Shown: positions 6,163 through 14,418, counted from the first letter of the stretch. The stretch: DNA of 41,872 nucleotides from Clostridia bacterium (GCA_017434845.1 JAFSGD010000015.1:1-41872), one strand, 5' to 3'. The notes: generated from the letters alone by a model not told the origin. A program made the numbers and translations.

Positions 6163-6636
6163 TTATTCGCAATCGCAGCAGCAGTCGCAATCTTCGCCGT
6201 CGGTTTCAACAATGCTTAAAACCTTGCCGCAAGCAGGACATTCGAGCTCATCGATCTTTTCAACGTCGCATTCGTCGATATAAATGGGCTCGCCGCAAGC
6301 GGGGCATTCAAGCTCGAGACATTCGCAGCAATCGTCGTCACAATCGCAGCAATCGTCGTCGCAACAGTCGCAACAGTCATCATCGTCGCAGCAATCGCAG
6401 CAGTCATCGTCATCGCAACAGTAGAAATCTTCTTCAACTGCGCCGAGGTCTTCATCGATCTCTTCGATGTAATCTGCGAGGTTTGCGTTTTCGTCTTCAA
6501 GATCCTGAACGGAAAGTGCAAGATCCTCAAGAAGATCCGCCATAGCGGCAAGAATCTTGCCTTCGCCCTTGGAGGTATCGATTTCCATACCTTCCATGAG
6601 ACCCTTAATGTATGCAGCCTTTTCGGAAACTGTCAT
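6163..6636 (-). CDS. CD1247-type protein with Cys/Asp runs and zinc-ribbon-like pairs
   Basis: The start at 6636 has AAAGGAG 8 bases upstream and gives 157 residues; upstream in-frame codons lack a site. Residues 1-70 are acidic and helical (MTVSEKAAYIKGLMEGMEID, then LEDLALSVQDLEDENANLADYIEEIDEDLG), like the N-terminal domain that databases call CD1247, found beside efp in Clostridia. Residues about 72-106 are almost only Cys and Asp in CC-DDD-CC units. Two CPAC pairs follow (ELECPACGE and ELECPACGK), and the tail is again Cys/Asp (DCDCCCDCE). The composition suggests metal binding, possibly Zn, Fe-S or storage. Function is unknown. Confidence 0.8.
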   Translation of the reverse strand: MTVSEKAAYIKGLMEGMEIDTSKGEGKILAAMADLLEDLALSVQDLEDENANLADYIEEIDEDLGAVEEDFYCCDDDDCCDCCDDDDCCDCCDDDCCDCDDDCCECLELECPACGEPIYIDECDVEKIDELECPACGKVLSIVETDGEDCDCCCDCE

Positions 6637-6666
6637 CTTATAATCTCCTTTATAAATTGTTTTTGC

Positions 6667-6687
6667 TTGCCGCATGGTCTGCGGCAA
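6667..6687. other. Hairpin downstream of efp
   Basis: TTGCCGCA and TGCGGCAA (8 bp, 5-base loop) lie between efp and the Cys/Asp-run gene, next to a CGCGC...GCGCG pair. No T tail is present, so read-through from efp is likely. Confidence 0.4.
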
Positions 6688-6726
6688 ATTCGCAACGCGC
6701 GTGATAAATGCGCGAGCGTAAGCGAA

Positions 6727-7284
6727 TTATACTCTTTCGAGATATTCGCAGGTTCTGGTATCGATCTTGATAACGTCGCCTTCGTTGATGAATATCGGAA
6801 CCTTAACCTCAGCGCCGGTCTCAACGGTAGCGGGCTTGGTAACGTTGGTTGCGGTGTTGCCCTTAACGCCGGGCTCGGTAGCGGTAACCTCAAGCTCAAC
6901 GAAAATGGGAGGCTCAACCGAGAAAACCTTGCCCTTGTAAGCCATAAGTCTGCAGGTCATGCCTTCTTTAACAAACTTGAAGCTGTCGGGAAGCTGATCG
7001 GAGTTAAGAGGCTCCTGATCGAAGGTAACGGGATCCATGAAGTAATAAAGATCGCCGTCGGTGTAGCTGTATTCCATATCTCTTCTGTCAACGATAGCCT
7101 GGGGGAACTTAGCGGTGGGGTTGAAAGAGGTTTCGATAACCGCACCGGAGATGATGTTCTTCATCTTGGTTCTAACGAAAGCTGCGCCTTTTCCGGGCTT
7201 AACGTGCTGGAATTCGATAACCTGCATAAGCTGGCCATCCATTTCAAAGGTAAGACCGTTTTTGAAATCGCCTGCCGAAATCAT
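6727..7284 (-). CDS. efp: Elongation factor P
   Basis: The 185-residue protein has the three beta-barrel EF-P layout: [37 protein letters not shown] in the N-terminal domain, a middle OB domain, and a C-terminal signature ([21 protein letters not shown]). The loop Lys of PGKGAAF is the residue that carries a modification in some bacteria. EF-P relieves ribosome stalling at proline runs. GGAGG precedes the ATG. It has its own promoter and follows an M24 aminopeptidase, a common pairing in Firmicutes. Confidence 0.97.
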   Translation of the reverse strand: MISAGDFKNGLTFEMDGQLMQVIEFQHVKPGKGAAFVRTKMKNIISGAVIETSFNPTAKFPQAIVDRRDMEYSYTDGDLYYFMDPVTFDQEPLNSDQLPDSFKFVKEGMTCRLMAYKGKVFSVEPPIFVELEVTATEPGVKGNTATNVTKPATVETGAEVKVPIFINEGDVIKIDTRTCEYLERV

Positions 7285-7339
7285 ATTATATCCTCCTGAT
7301 TTATGTCCTATTCATAAGACAAAATATTATATCTAACTT

Positions 7340-7368
7340 ATTTTAGCGTAAAAGGCAAGATTTGTCAA
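7340..7368 (-). promoter_or_regulatory. Promoter of efp
   Basis: On the minus strand TTGACA (7368-7363), 17 bases, TAAAAT (7345-7340). It makes efp independent of the T-box promoter upstream. Confidence 0.8.
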
Positions 7369-7384
7369 GTGTTTTTTGTTTGCA

Positions 7385-8464
7385 TCAAAGCTCGATGAGA
7401 CTGTTGTTGCTGTTTGTGAGATTTTCACAGCCGTTTTCGGTAACGAGCACCATATTTTCAATACGAACACCGTATTTTCCGGGTATATAAATACCGGGCT
7501 CAACGGTAACGATATGACCGGGAACAAGCTTTTCTTCGCCCTTTACCGAAAGCGAGGGAAGCTCGTGTATCTCTAAGCCGAGCGAGTGGCCGAGCGAGTG
7601 GCCGAAGCATTCGCCGTAGCCCGCATCGGTGATAATATCGCGTGCCACCTTGTCGGCTTCAATGCCGGTAACGCCGGCTTTAATGAACTTTATCGCTTCG
7701 GTTTGTGCGGTAAGAACGGTGTTGTAAATGCGCTTCATTTCATCATCCGCCTTGCCGAGCACAACGGTTCTCGTCATATCCGAGCAATAGCCCGCAAATC
7801 TTGCGCCGTAATCCATTGTGAAGAAGGAGTTTTCGGTAAGCTTTGCTTCCGTGGGAATTCCGTGGGGCAGAGAAGAGTTCTTTCCCGAAACGGCAATGGT
7901 TTCGAACGCAAGACCGTCTGCGCCGTGGCTTCTCATGAAATATTCAAGCTCTGCGGCAACCTCAAGCTCGGTTTTGCCCTTTGCGATAAATCCGAGAATG
8001 TGGCTGAACGCCGCGTCGGTTATGGATTGAGCTTTTTTGATTTTGGCAACCTCGGCTTCGGTTTTTATCTTGCGGTGCTTAAGGCAAACGTCCGAAAGAT
8101 AACCGAATTCAACTCCCTCGCAATATTTTTCAAGAAGCTGAAGCTGTTTAACGCTTATAAGACCGGGGTCGAGGCAAACTCGCTTTGCACCGACCGATGC
8201 GAAATATTCGGCGATAACCTCATAAAGATTCTTCTTGAAAAGATAGGGCATAACGTCTTCGGTAAGCTTGCCCGCCTTTTTGTCGTTTTCAACCGCCTCT
8301 ATATATCGCGAGTCGGTAATAAGCGCGGTCTCCTTCTCCGAAACGATAACAACGCCGTCGGTGGTGGGAAAATCGCTTAGATAATATTGGCTGGTTTCAT
8401 CAAGAAACAGTGCGCAATCAAAGCCTTCGGCTTTTATGTCGGCAAAAACCTTTCTTCCGTTCAT
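7385..8464 (-). CDS. M24 family aminopeptidase (Xaa-Pro type)
   Basis: The 359-residue protein has the creatinase-like N-terminal domain (about 1-125) and the M24 'pita-bread' catalytic domain. The metal ligands are visible: FTMDYGARFAGYCSDMTRT (two Asp), GHSLGHSLGLEIHE (His), TVEPGIYIPG (Glu) and GVRIENMVLVTENG (Glu). Such enzymes remove the N-terminal residue before proline. AAGGAGG precedes the ATG. It begins 15 bases after the stop of the TIM-barrel/acyl-CoA synthetase gene, so the two are probably co-transcribed under the T-box leader. pepQ- or pepP-like assignment is open. Confidence 0.92.
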   Translation of the reverse strand: MNGRKVFADIKAEGFDCALFLDETSQYYLSDFPTTDGVVIVSEKETALITDSRYIEAVENDKKAGKLTEDVMPYLFKKNLYEVIAEYFASVGAKRVCLDPGLISVKQLQLLEKYCEGVEFGYLSDVCLKHRKIKTEAEVAKIKKAQSITDAAFSHILGFIAKGKTELEVAAELEYFMRSHGADGLAFETIAVSGKNSSLPHGIPTEAKLTENSFFTMDYGARFAGYCSDMTRTVVLGKADDEMKRIYNTVLTAQTEAIKFIKAGVTGIEADKVARDIITDAGYGECFGHSLGHSLGLEIHELPSLSVKGEEKLVPGHIVTVEPGIYIPGKYGVRIENMVLVTENGCENLTNSNNSLIEL

Positions 8465-8479
8465 TGTGTTCCTCCTTAA

Positions 8480-11011
8480 TTATGCGGTAACGATCGAAGC
8501 CGCTTTTTTAAGCCCAAGCTCTTCAACGGCGTTCTCTCGCATTTTGTATTTAAGAATCTTTCCTGCGGCGTTCATCGGGAATTCCTTAACAAACGAAACG
8601 TAGCGCGGCGTTTTGTGCTTTGCCATGTGCTCTTTAACGTAGGTTTTGATTTCCTCTTCGGTGGAGGTCTCGTTTTCTTTAAGAATGATGCAAGCCATTA
8701 TTTCCTCGCCGTATTGCTCGTCGGGAACACCGATAACCTGAACGTCCTTAACCTTCGGGTGAGTATATATAAAGTCTTCTATTTCTTTGGGATATATATT
8801 TTCACCGCCGCGAATTATCATATCCTTTATTCTGCCGGTTATCTTATAATATCCTTCGGGGGTGCGGCGCGCAAGGTCGCCGGTGTGCAGCCAGCCGTTT
8901 TCGTCTATTGCAAGCGCGGTTGCCTGGGGCATTTTGTAATATCCCTTCATAATGTTATAGCCTCTTGCAACGAACTCGCCGTCTACGTTATCGGGAAGCT
9001 CTTCACCGGTTTCGGGGTCAACGATTTTGCATTCAACGCCGAACATTGCGCCGCCAACAGTGTTAACGCGGGCATCGAGGCTGTCGGTGGTAAGGCTCAT
9101 CGTGCATCCGGGCGAGGCCTCGGTCTGACCGTAAACAATGGTTATCTCGGTCATGTTCATCTTGTCAACAACGTCCTGCATAACCTTTACGGGGCAGGGC
9201 GAGCCCGCCATGATTCCCGTGCGCATATGCGAAAAATCGGTCTTTTCGAAGTTTTCGTTTTCAAGAAGCGCAATAAACATTGTGGGAACACCGTGGAAGC
9301 AGGTTATCTTTTCTTTGTTGATGCAATCAAGCGCACGCTTGGGCGAAAAATAGGAAAGCGGCGACATGGTAACCGCATGGGTAACCGAAGCGGTCATTGC
9401 AAGCACCATGCCGAAGCAGTGGAACATGGGAACCTGAATCATCATTCTGTCGGCACTGGAAAGATCCATTCCGTCGCCGATGTTTTTGCCGTTGTTAACA
9501 ACGTTATAGTGTGTCAGCATAACGCCCTTGGGGAATCCGGTCGTTCCCGAGGTGTATTGCATGTTGCAAACGTCGTGCTTGTTAATAAGCGAAGCGCGGC
9601 GGTAAACCTCTTCGATCGGGGTCTTTTCGGCAAATTCAAGCGCCTGCTCCCAGGTCAAACAGCCCTTTTGCTCGCTTTGAACCGTAATAACGTTGCGAAG
9701 GAAGGGAAGACGCTTTGTATAAAGCGGCTCGCCCGCCTTGTGTGTTTCAAGCTCGGGGCAGAGCTCGTGGATTATTGCGTTGTAATCGCTGTCTTTATAT
9801 CCGTCGCACATAACGAGCGTGTGCGTGTCGGATTGGCGGAGCAGATATTCGAGCTCGTATATTTTATAAGCGGTGTTTACCGTAACCAAAACCGCGCCGA
9901 TCTTTGTTGTTGCCCAGAACGCGATATACCATTGAGGCAGGTTGGTAGACCAAACGGCAACGTGGTCGCCGCGCTTAACACCGAGTGAAATAAGCGCGCG
10001 TGCGAATTCGTCAACGTCATCGCGGAATTGAGGGTAGGTTCTCGTATAATCGCATTCGGTGAAGCGGAAGGCATATTGATCGGGGAAGGCTTCGCAAACT
10101 CTGTCGAGCACCTGCGGAAAGGTAAGGTCGATAAGCATATTCTTCTGCCAGATATATTTGCCCTGACCGCGCAGATCGTCGATGAGTGTGTCGTTATGAG
10201 AGATCTTGCCCGTGAAACGTCCCATATAGTTAACGTAGTTCGGGAAAATGATGCCCGCATCCTGAAGATAGGGTGCCCAACGCTTAACCCATTCAAGCGA
10301 AAGGAATCCGTCAAAGTTTATCGAGCTGAGCGCGAAGATCATGTCGTTGATAGGCATGTCTCCTTCACCCATAAGCTTATAAACGATCTCGCCGTTTTCT
10401 TCAACGCTGTCCTTAACGTGAACGTAGGCGATATACATACCAAGGTTCTGAACCGTTGTTTCGGGCGATTCCTTGGCGAAGCGGTAGGGGTGGTGAATAT
10501 CCCAAAGTGCCGCAACGCTGTCGCTTTTAACTCCGTCAAGAACCGCTTTAAGCCTTGCCGTATCGCTGTAAACGCCGTTGGTCTCGATAACGAGCGTAAC
10601 GCCCGCTTCCTCTGCAATGGGCGCAAGCGATGTAAGCTGGCGCAATACCTCGGCATCGTCTACCTCGCCGTTGGGCTCGGGAAGATCATCGCCGAGAACG
10701 CGAACGAATTTTGTTCCCAGCGCCTTAGCGGCGGCGATATATTCGGTTATTATCTTTTTGTTTTCTTCGGCTCTTTCGGGGTATTTTAAGCTGCAATCCG
10801 AGCTCAGGCAAGAAATCTCCAAGCCGAGAGAGCGAAGCTTTTTAACGGTTGCGGCAAGATTTTCGGGCGCAAAGGGCATGGTGCTCACGTCGAAAATGTC
10901 TCTGCCGAGTCCTCGCACCTCTATACCGTCAAAGCCCAAATCTTTTGCCATTGCGTAAATGTCCGAAAAGCTGTATCCGGGGCAGGCGAGTGTTGAGAAC
11001 GATAATCTCAT
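8480..11011 (-). CDS. Fusion: sugar-phosphate-isomerase-like TIM barrel plus acyl-CoA synthetase
   Basis: The chosen ATG at 11011 has AAAGGAG 9 bases upstream and yields 843 residues. Residues about 1-270 form an AP-endonuclease-2/xylose-isomerase-like TIM barrel with its usual metal ligands: VIETNG (Glu), AALWDIHHPY (Asp, His), YVHVKDS (His) and LSLEWVKRW (Glu). Residues about 300-835 are an ANL adenylating enzyme with YTSGTTGFPKGVMLTHYN (phosphate loop), YGQTEASPG, GWLHTGDLARR, GRIKDMIIRGGENIYPKE and the catalytic-lysine tail NAAGKILKYKM, most like medium- or long-chain acyl-CoA synthetases. Both halves look complete. No frameshift or internal start was seen. Substrates of either half are unknown. 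It lies directly behind a T-box leader. Confidence 0.88.
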   Translation of the reverse strand: MRLSFSTLACPGYSFSDIYAMAKDLGFDGIEVRGLGRDIFDVSTMPFAPENLAATVKKLRSLGLEISCLSSDCSLKYPERAEENKKIITEYIAAAKALGTKFVRVLGDDLPEPNGEVDDAEVLRQLTSLAPIAEEAGVTLVIETNGVYSDTARLKAVLDGVKSDSVAALWDIHHPYRFAKESPETTVQNLGMYIAYVHVKDSVEENGEIVYKLMGEGDMPINDMIFALSSINFDGFLSLEWVKRWAPYLQDAGIIFPNYVNYMGRFTGKISHNDTLIDDLRGQGKYIWQKNMLIDLTFPQVLDRVCEAFPDQYAFRFTECDYTRTYPQFRDDVDEFARALISLGVKRGDHVAVWSTNLPQWYIAFWATTKIGAVLVTVNTAYKIYELEYLLRQSDTHTLVMCDGYKDSDYNAIIHELCPELETHKAGEPLYTKRLPFLRNVITVQSEQKGCLTWEQALEFAEKTPIEEVYRRASLINKHDVCNMQYTSGTTGFPKGVMLTHYNVVNNGKNIGDGMDLSSADRMMIQVPMFHCFGMVLAMTASVTHAVTMSPLSYFSPKRALDCINKEKITCFHGVPTMFIALLENENFEKTDFSHMRTGIMAGSPCPVKVMQDVVDKMNMTEITIVYGQTEASPGCTMSLTTDSLDARVNTVGGAMFGVECKIVDPETGEELPDNVDGEFVARGYNIMKGYYKMPQATALAIDENGWLHTGDLARRTPEGYYKITGRIKDMIIRGGENIYPKEIEDFIYTHPKVKDVQVIGVPDEQYGEEIMACIILKENETSTEEEIKTYVKEHMAKHKTPRYVSFVKEFPMNAAGKILKYKMRENAVEELGLKKAASIVTA

Positions 11012-11044
11012 GGGGGAAACTCCTTTCAATTAAAGAAGAAAAAT

Positions 11045-11289
11045 ATAAAAAAGCTCTGTCCGAAAGCACAGACAGAGCACGGGTAAACCATATTATCACA
11101 TAGCCACGCCCAACAGCGCGCTCTCTTGATAACGGCGAGAAACCCGACCGCTCCTACAAACAAAAATGTCATTCGGAACGGCAGCTCCGGGGTGAGTTCG
11201 CAAAACGCCGCGCCTACCGTCTCGCACCAACCGACGGCTCTCTGAAAAGCGGAAAAACGAATGCTTTGTCCCCTTCAATGCTTTTACTA
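11045..11289 (-). promoter_or_regulatory. T-box leader, probable leucine (CUC) specifier
   Basis: Read on the minus strand, the leader has the conserved T-box blocks in order: GAAGGGGA, CAGAGAGCCG, GGTTGGTGCGAGACGG (distal Stem I), GCGAACTCACCCCGGAGC (specifier region), GTAGGAGCGGTCGGG, CCGTTATCAAGAG (Stem III region), then a terminator. The codon after GAA is CTC (11196-11194), read as leucine. The antiterminator bulge reads UGGUUUACC, where UGGU would match the ACCA end of a tRNA with discriminator A, as tRNA-Leu has. The usual bulge is UGGNACC, so two bases are extra. T-boxes raise transcription when the cognate tRNA is uncharged. A +1 shift would read UCA (Ser), which the UGGU argues against. 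Confidence 0.82.
11047..11078 (-). terminator. T-box terminator
   Basis: On the minus strand GCTCTGTC (11078-11071) pairs with GACAGAGC (11060-11053), followed by TTTTTT. The left arm directly follows the antiterminator motif, as needed for the mutually exclusive fold. Confidence 0.85.
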
Positions 11290-11295
11290 TCCCAA

Positions 11296-11324
11296 ATTAT
11301 ATATTGCATGATCGGATATGTCAA
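11296..11324 (-). promoter_or_regulatory. Promoter of the T-box leader
   Basis: On the minus strand TTGACA (11324-11319), 17 bases, TATAAT (11301-11296). Both hexamers are perfect. The transcript should begin near 11289. Confidence 0.88.
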
Positions 11325-11353
11325 GAGTTTTTTTCGTATTTCGCGAAAATCTA

Positions 11354-11382
11354 TTGAAAATCGTTTTTCTTTGTGATAAAAT
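11354..11382 (+). promoter_or_regulatory. Promoter of the Gfo/Idh/MocA gene
   Basis: TTGAAA (11354-11359), 17 bases, TAAAAT (11377-11382). It is divergent from the T-box promoter about 30 bases away. Confidence 0.7.
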
Positions 11383-11430
11383 CGAACTACCGAATATTAA
11401 TGTATATTTATTTATCGGAGGAACACAATT

Positions 11431-12495
11431 ATGTCTAAAATGAAGATCGCAATTATCGGCTGCGGTACCATCGCAAACAATGCTCACATCCCTGCCTATA
11501 TGAAGAATTCCGATGTAGAGATCAAGTATTTCTGCGATATCATCAAGTCCAAGGCTGATGCCGCTGTTGAAAAGTACGGCTGCGGTATCGCTGTTGAAGA
11601 TTACCACGAAATTCTTAACGATGCAGAGGTTGAGGCTGTTTCGGTTTGTACTCCCAACAAGATGCACAGCACCATCACCATCGATTTCCTCAAAGCAGGC
11701 AAGCACGTTCTTTGCGAGAAGCCCTCTGCAAGAACTCTTTCCGAGGCTCTCGAGATGCAGAAGGCTCAGCACGAGACCGGCAAGGTTCTCAATATCGGTG
11801 TTGTAAACCGCTTTAATGCTGCTGTTAACAAGGTTCGCGAGATCATTCAGGCAGGCGAGCTCGGCGAGGTTTACCACGTTTACGTAAGCTTCCGTGCACA
11901 TCGTTCTATTCCCGGTTTAGGCGGCGCGTTCACCGATAAATCCATTGCAGGCGGCGGCGTTCTTATCGACTGGGGCGTTCACTACCTCGATATCGTTATG
12001 TACTGCACCGACGATCCCAAGCCTCTCACCGTTTCGGCAAAGGCATTCTCCAAGCTCGGCGTTGATATGCCCAACTACGTTTACGAGGGCATGTGGTCCG
12101 AGGATACTAAGGATCTCAACGGCACCTATGACGTTGACGACTTTGTAACCGGTTTTGTCCGCACCGAAGGCCCCACTATCACCTTCAACGGAGCGTGGGC
12201 TCAGAATATCGGTATTGCCGAGACCTATATCGATTTCATCGGTACCAAGGCAGGTATCCGTCTTAACTACGGCGGCGATTTCACCATGTTCACAACCTCT
12301 TGCGGAACGCTCATCAACTTCAAGCCCAGATTCGTTGCAAACGATCATTTCCAGAACGAGATCGACAGCTTCGTAAGATGCATCAAAACCGGTGAAAAGC
12401 TTCCTTCTCACATCGACAAGGCTATCATCACCGCAACCATGATGCAGGCAATGTACGATTCCTCCGAGCAGGGCAAGGAAATCGTTCTCGGCTAA
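11431..12495 (+). CDS. Gfo/Idh/MocA family NAD(P)-dependent oxidoreductase
   Basis: The 354-residue protein has a Rossmann domain with IIGCGTIANNAHIPAY (about 7-22) and the family signature HVLCEKPSA with its conserved EKP (about 91-99). A substrate domain follows with GGGVLIDWGVHYLDIVMYC, whose His is the usual catalytic-region residue. Family members oxidise or reduce sugars, inositols and sugar acids; the substrate here is not evident. Codon choice (many GTT, CTC, AAG) resembles that of the ribosomal genes here, suggesting high expression. The start has CGGAGG upstream. It is a single-gene unit bounded by its own promoter and terminator. Confidence 0.92.
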   Translation: MSKMKIAIIGCGTIANNAHIPAYMKNSDVEIKYFCDIIKSKADAAVEKYGCGIAVEDYHEILNDAEVEAVSVCTPNKMHSTITIDFLKAGKHVLCEKPSARTLSEALEMQKAQHETGKVLNIGVVNRFNAAVNKVREIIQAGELGEVYHVYVSFRAHRSIPGLGGAFTDKSIAGGGVLIDWGVHYLDIVMYCTDDPKPLTVSAKAFSKLGVDMPNYVYEGMWSEDTKDLNGTYDVDDFVTGFVRTEGPTITFNGAWAQNIGIAETYIDFIGTKAGIRLNYGGDFTMFTTSCGTLINFKPRFVANDHFQNEIDSFVRCIKTGEKLPSHIDKAIITATMMQAMYDSSEQGKEIVLG

Positions 12496-12521
12496 ACCGT
12501 TTAAAATTCAAAATGTATCGA

Positions 12522-12553
12522 GAAAGACGGCAAAACGGCCGTCTTTCTTTTTT
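12522..12553 (+). terminator. Terminator of the Gfo/Idh/MocA gene
   Basis: GAAAGACGG (12522-12530) and CCGTCTTTC (12539-12547) form a 9-bp stem followed by TTTTTT. Confidence 0.85.
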
Positions 12554-12560
12554 GAAAATA

Positions 12561-12589
12561 TTGACTTTTTAAAATCACGGTGATACAAT
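12561..12589 (+). promoter_or_regulatory. Promoter of dapA-dapB
   Basis: TTGACT (12561-12566), 17 bases, TACAAT (12584-12589). It follows immediately after the preceding terminator. Confidence 0.8.
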
Positions 12590-12631
12590 ATACTGAATAT
12601 ATTTTTGGATTAATCCGCGGAGGAAAATATT

Positions 12632-13525
12632 ATGGCTATTAAGAATACTATATTCCAAGGTGCAGCTACCGCGCTTATCACCCCGTTTAAAGACGGCAAG
12701 GTAGATTATGCGGCTCTTGAAAATATTCTCGAATTTCAGATCGCAGGCGGCATAGATGCTCTTGTTGTCTGCGGTACAACAGGCGAACCCGCAACGCTTG
12801 ATGACGATGAGCACAAAAAGGTCGTTGAGTTCGCTATCGAAAAGGTCAACCACCGTGTTCCCGTTATCGCGGGCACGGGCTCAAATAACACTCAATATGC
12901 AGTCGAGCTTTCGCGCTTTGCCGAAAAGGCGGGTGCCGACGGTCTCTTGCTCGTTACTCCCTATTATAACAAATGCTCGCAGAAGGGCATCGTAAGCCAT
13001 TTCAACACGGTTGCCGATTCGGTAAACATTCCCTGCATTGTTTATAACGTTCCCGGAAGAACCGGCTTCTGCATTTCTATTGATTCATATAAGCAGATCG
13101 CAAAGCACGAAAACATCGTTGCGACCAAAGAAGCAAGCGGCAACCTTCTTTTGATGATGGAGGTTCTCGAGGCTTGCGGTAACGATATTAATATGTACAG
13201 CGGCGACGATCAGCAGATTGTTCCTCTTATGTCTATGGGCGCTATCGGCGTTATCTCGGTGTTCTCGAACGTAATGCCCGCCGAGGCTCACCGCATCACA
13301 AAGCTTTGCCTCGACGGCGATTTCAAAACCGCCGCTCAGCTTCAGCTTAAGTATCTGCGCTTGATGAACGGTCTCTTCATGCAGGTAAATCCCATTCCCG
13401 TTAAGACCGCTATGGCAAAAATGGGCTTTTGCGATAACGAATTCCGTATGCCCCTTTGCCCCATGGATGCTTCCGACGATGAAAAGCTCTTTGCGCTTAT
13501 GCGCGAGCAGGGCTTGTGCAAATAA
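12632..13525 (+). CDS. dapA: 4-hydroxy-tetrahydrodipicolinate synthase
   Basis: The 297-residue enzyme condenses pyruvate with aspartate semialdehyde, the first committed step to diaminopimelate and lysine. Visible residues include CGTTGEPATL (about 47-56), YNVPGRTG (catalytic Tyr, about 136-143), and VATKEASGN, whose Lys forms the Schiff base with pyruvate. Length and layout match the family. The start has GCGGAGGAAAA upstream. dapB follows after 12 bases, so the two enzymes act in sequence from one transcript. Confidence 0.96.
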   Translation: MAIKNTIFQGAATALITPFKDGKVDYAALENILEFQIAGGIDALVVCGTTGEPATLDDDEHKKVVEFAIEKVNHRVPVIAGTGSNNTQYAVELSRFAEKAGADGLLLVTPYYNKCSQKGIVSHFNTVADSVNIPCIVYNVPGRTGFCISIDSYKQIAKHENIVATKEASGNLLLMMEVLEACGNDINMYSGDDQQIVPLMSMGAIGVISVFSNVMPAEAHRITKLCLDGDFKTAAQLQLKYLRLMNGLFMQVNPIPVKTAMAKMGFCDNEFRMPLCPMDASDDEKLFALMREQGLCK

Positions 13526-13537
13526 AGGAATATAACA

Positions 13538-14302
13538 ATGAAAATAATCGTTAACGGCGCTTGCGGCAGAATGGGCAAAGAAATTGTTGCCGCCGCAAAC
13601 GCAAAGGGTGTTTCGGTCGTTGCCGCAGTTGACAAATTCGGCGAGCCGACCGACGGCATTCCCTTTTACAGATCAATCGAAGAGGTTTCCGAATCTGCTG
13701 ATGCGGTAATAGATTTCACCAACCATACGGCAGTTCCCGAAATTTGCAATTTCGTAAGAAAAACCGCAACCCCCTGCGTTATCGCTTCAACCGGCCACAC
13801 CGAAAGCGAGCTTGCGATGATAAAGGCGCTTGCCGCCGAATATCCCGTTTTCTATTCGCGCAATATGTCGCTCGGCGTTAATCTGCTTATCGACCTTTGC
13901 AAAAGTGCCGTAACCGCGCTCGGCGGCGATTGCGATATCGAAATAATCGAAAAGCATCACCGCAACAAGCTTGACGCTCCCAGCGGAACCGCGCTTATGA
14001 TCGCCGAGGGCATCAGCGAATGCCTTGAGGGCGAAACCGATTTCGTTTTCGATCGTTCCTCGCGCCGCATGGTTCGCCCCGATAACGAAATAGGCATTTC
14101 TTCGGTTCGCTGCGGCGGAATCTTCGGCGAGCACGAGGTTTTGATCAGCCGCAACGGCGAAACCATAAGCCTTAAGCACACCGCAGAAAGCCGTGCGCTT
14201 TTCGCCGAGGGTGCAATTAAGGCGGCGGAATATCTTATGCAACAGGGCAGCGGCCTTTATTCGATGAAAGAGCTGCTTAAAGAGGCCTCTGCAGCTAAAT
14301 AA
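13538..14302 (+). CDS. dapB: 4-hydroxy-tetrahydrodipicolinate reductase
   Basis: The 254-residue protein has the N-terminal dinucleotide motif IIVNGACGRMGKEI and the DapB signature EIIEKHHRNKLDAPSGTA (about 145-162). It reduces the DapA product with NAD(P)H on the path to diaminopimelate, needed for peptidoglycan and lysine. AAGGAATATAACA precedes the ATG. It is the second gene of the dapA-dapB operon; no terminator was seen directly after it. Confidence 0.96.
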   Translation: MKIIVNGACGRMGKEIVAAANAKGVSVVAAVDKFGEPTDGIPFYRSIEEVSESADAVIDFTNHTAVPEICNFVRKTATPCVIASTGHTESELAMIKALAAEYPVFYSRNMSLGVNLLIDLCKSAVTALGGDCDIEIIEKHHRNKLDAPSGTALMIAEGISECLEGETDFVFDRSSRRMVRPDNEIGISSVRCGGIFGEHEVLISRNGETISLKHTAESRALFAEGAIKAAEYLMQQGSGLYSMKELLKEASAAK

Positions 14303-14385
14303 AACCGAAATTGCAATTTGCAAGAATTAAAATTGCAAAATAATCAACAAAACGGCTTTTCGAAACGATTTATATTGGTGAAAAA

Positions 14386-14411
14386 TGCAACAAAATGGGT
14401 TTTGTGTTGCA
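14386..14411. promoter_or_regulatory. Dyad upstream of the citrate synthase promoter (putative operator)
   Basis: TGCAACAAAA-tggg-TTTTGTGTTGCA is an imperfect inverted repeat (2 extra bases in the right arm) ending 7 bases before the -35 hexamer. Position suits an activator or repressor of the TCA operon. The regulator is not known. Confidence 0.4.
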
Positions 14412-14418
14412 AAATCTG

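Larger units (their letters stand above)
11012..11430. other. Divergent intergenic region with T-box leader and two promoters
   Basis: No protein gene lies here. The minus strand carries a promoter and the T-box leader of the fusion gene. The plus strand carries the promoter and the ribosome site (CGGAGG) of the Gfo/Idh/MocA gene. Confidence 0.8.

Noticed and set aside
6310..6425. CRISPR-like short repeats
   Set aside because: The periodicity comes from Cys and Asp codons in an open frame; there are no unique spacers of constant length.
8615..9988. Long plus-strand open frame of 457 codons
   Set aside because: It lies opposite the fusion gene, has no ribosome site, and its translation shows no domain; it is a shadow of codon bias on the other strand.
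11045..11289. Reading this structured RNA as 6S RNA, SRP RNA or RNase P RNA
   Set aside because: None of their conserved cores is present, while Stem I, specifier and terminator of a T-box are.
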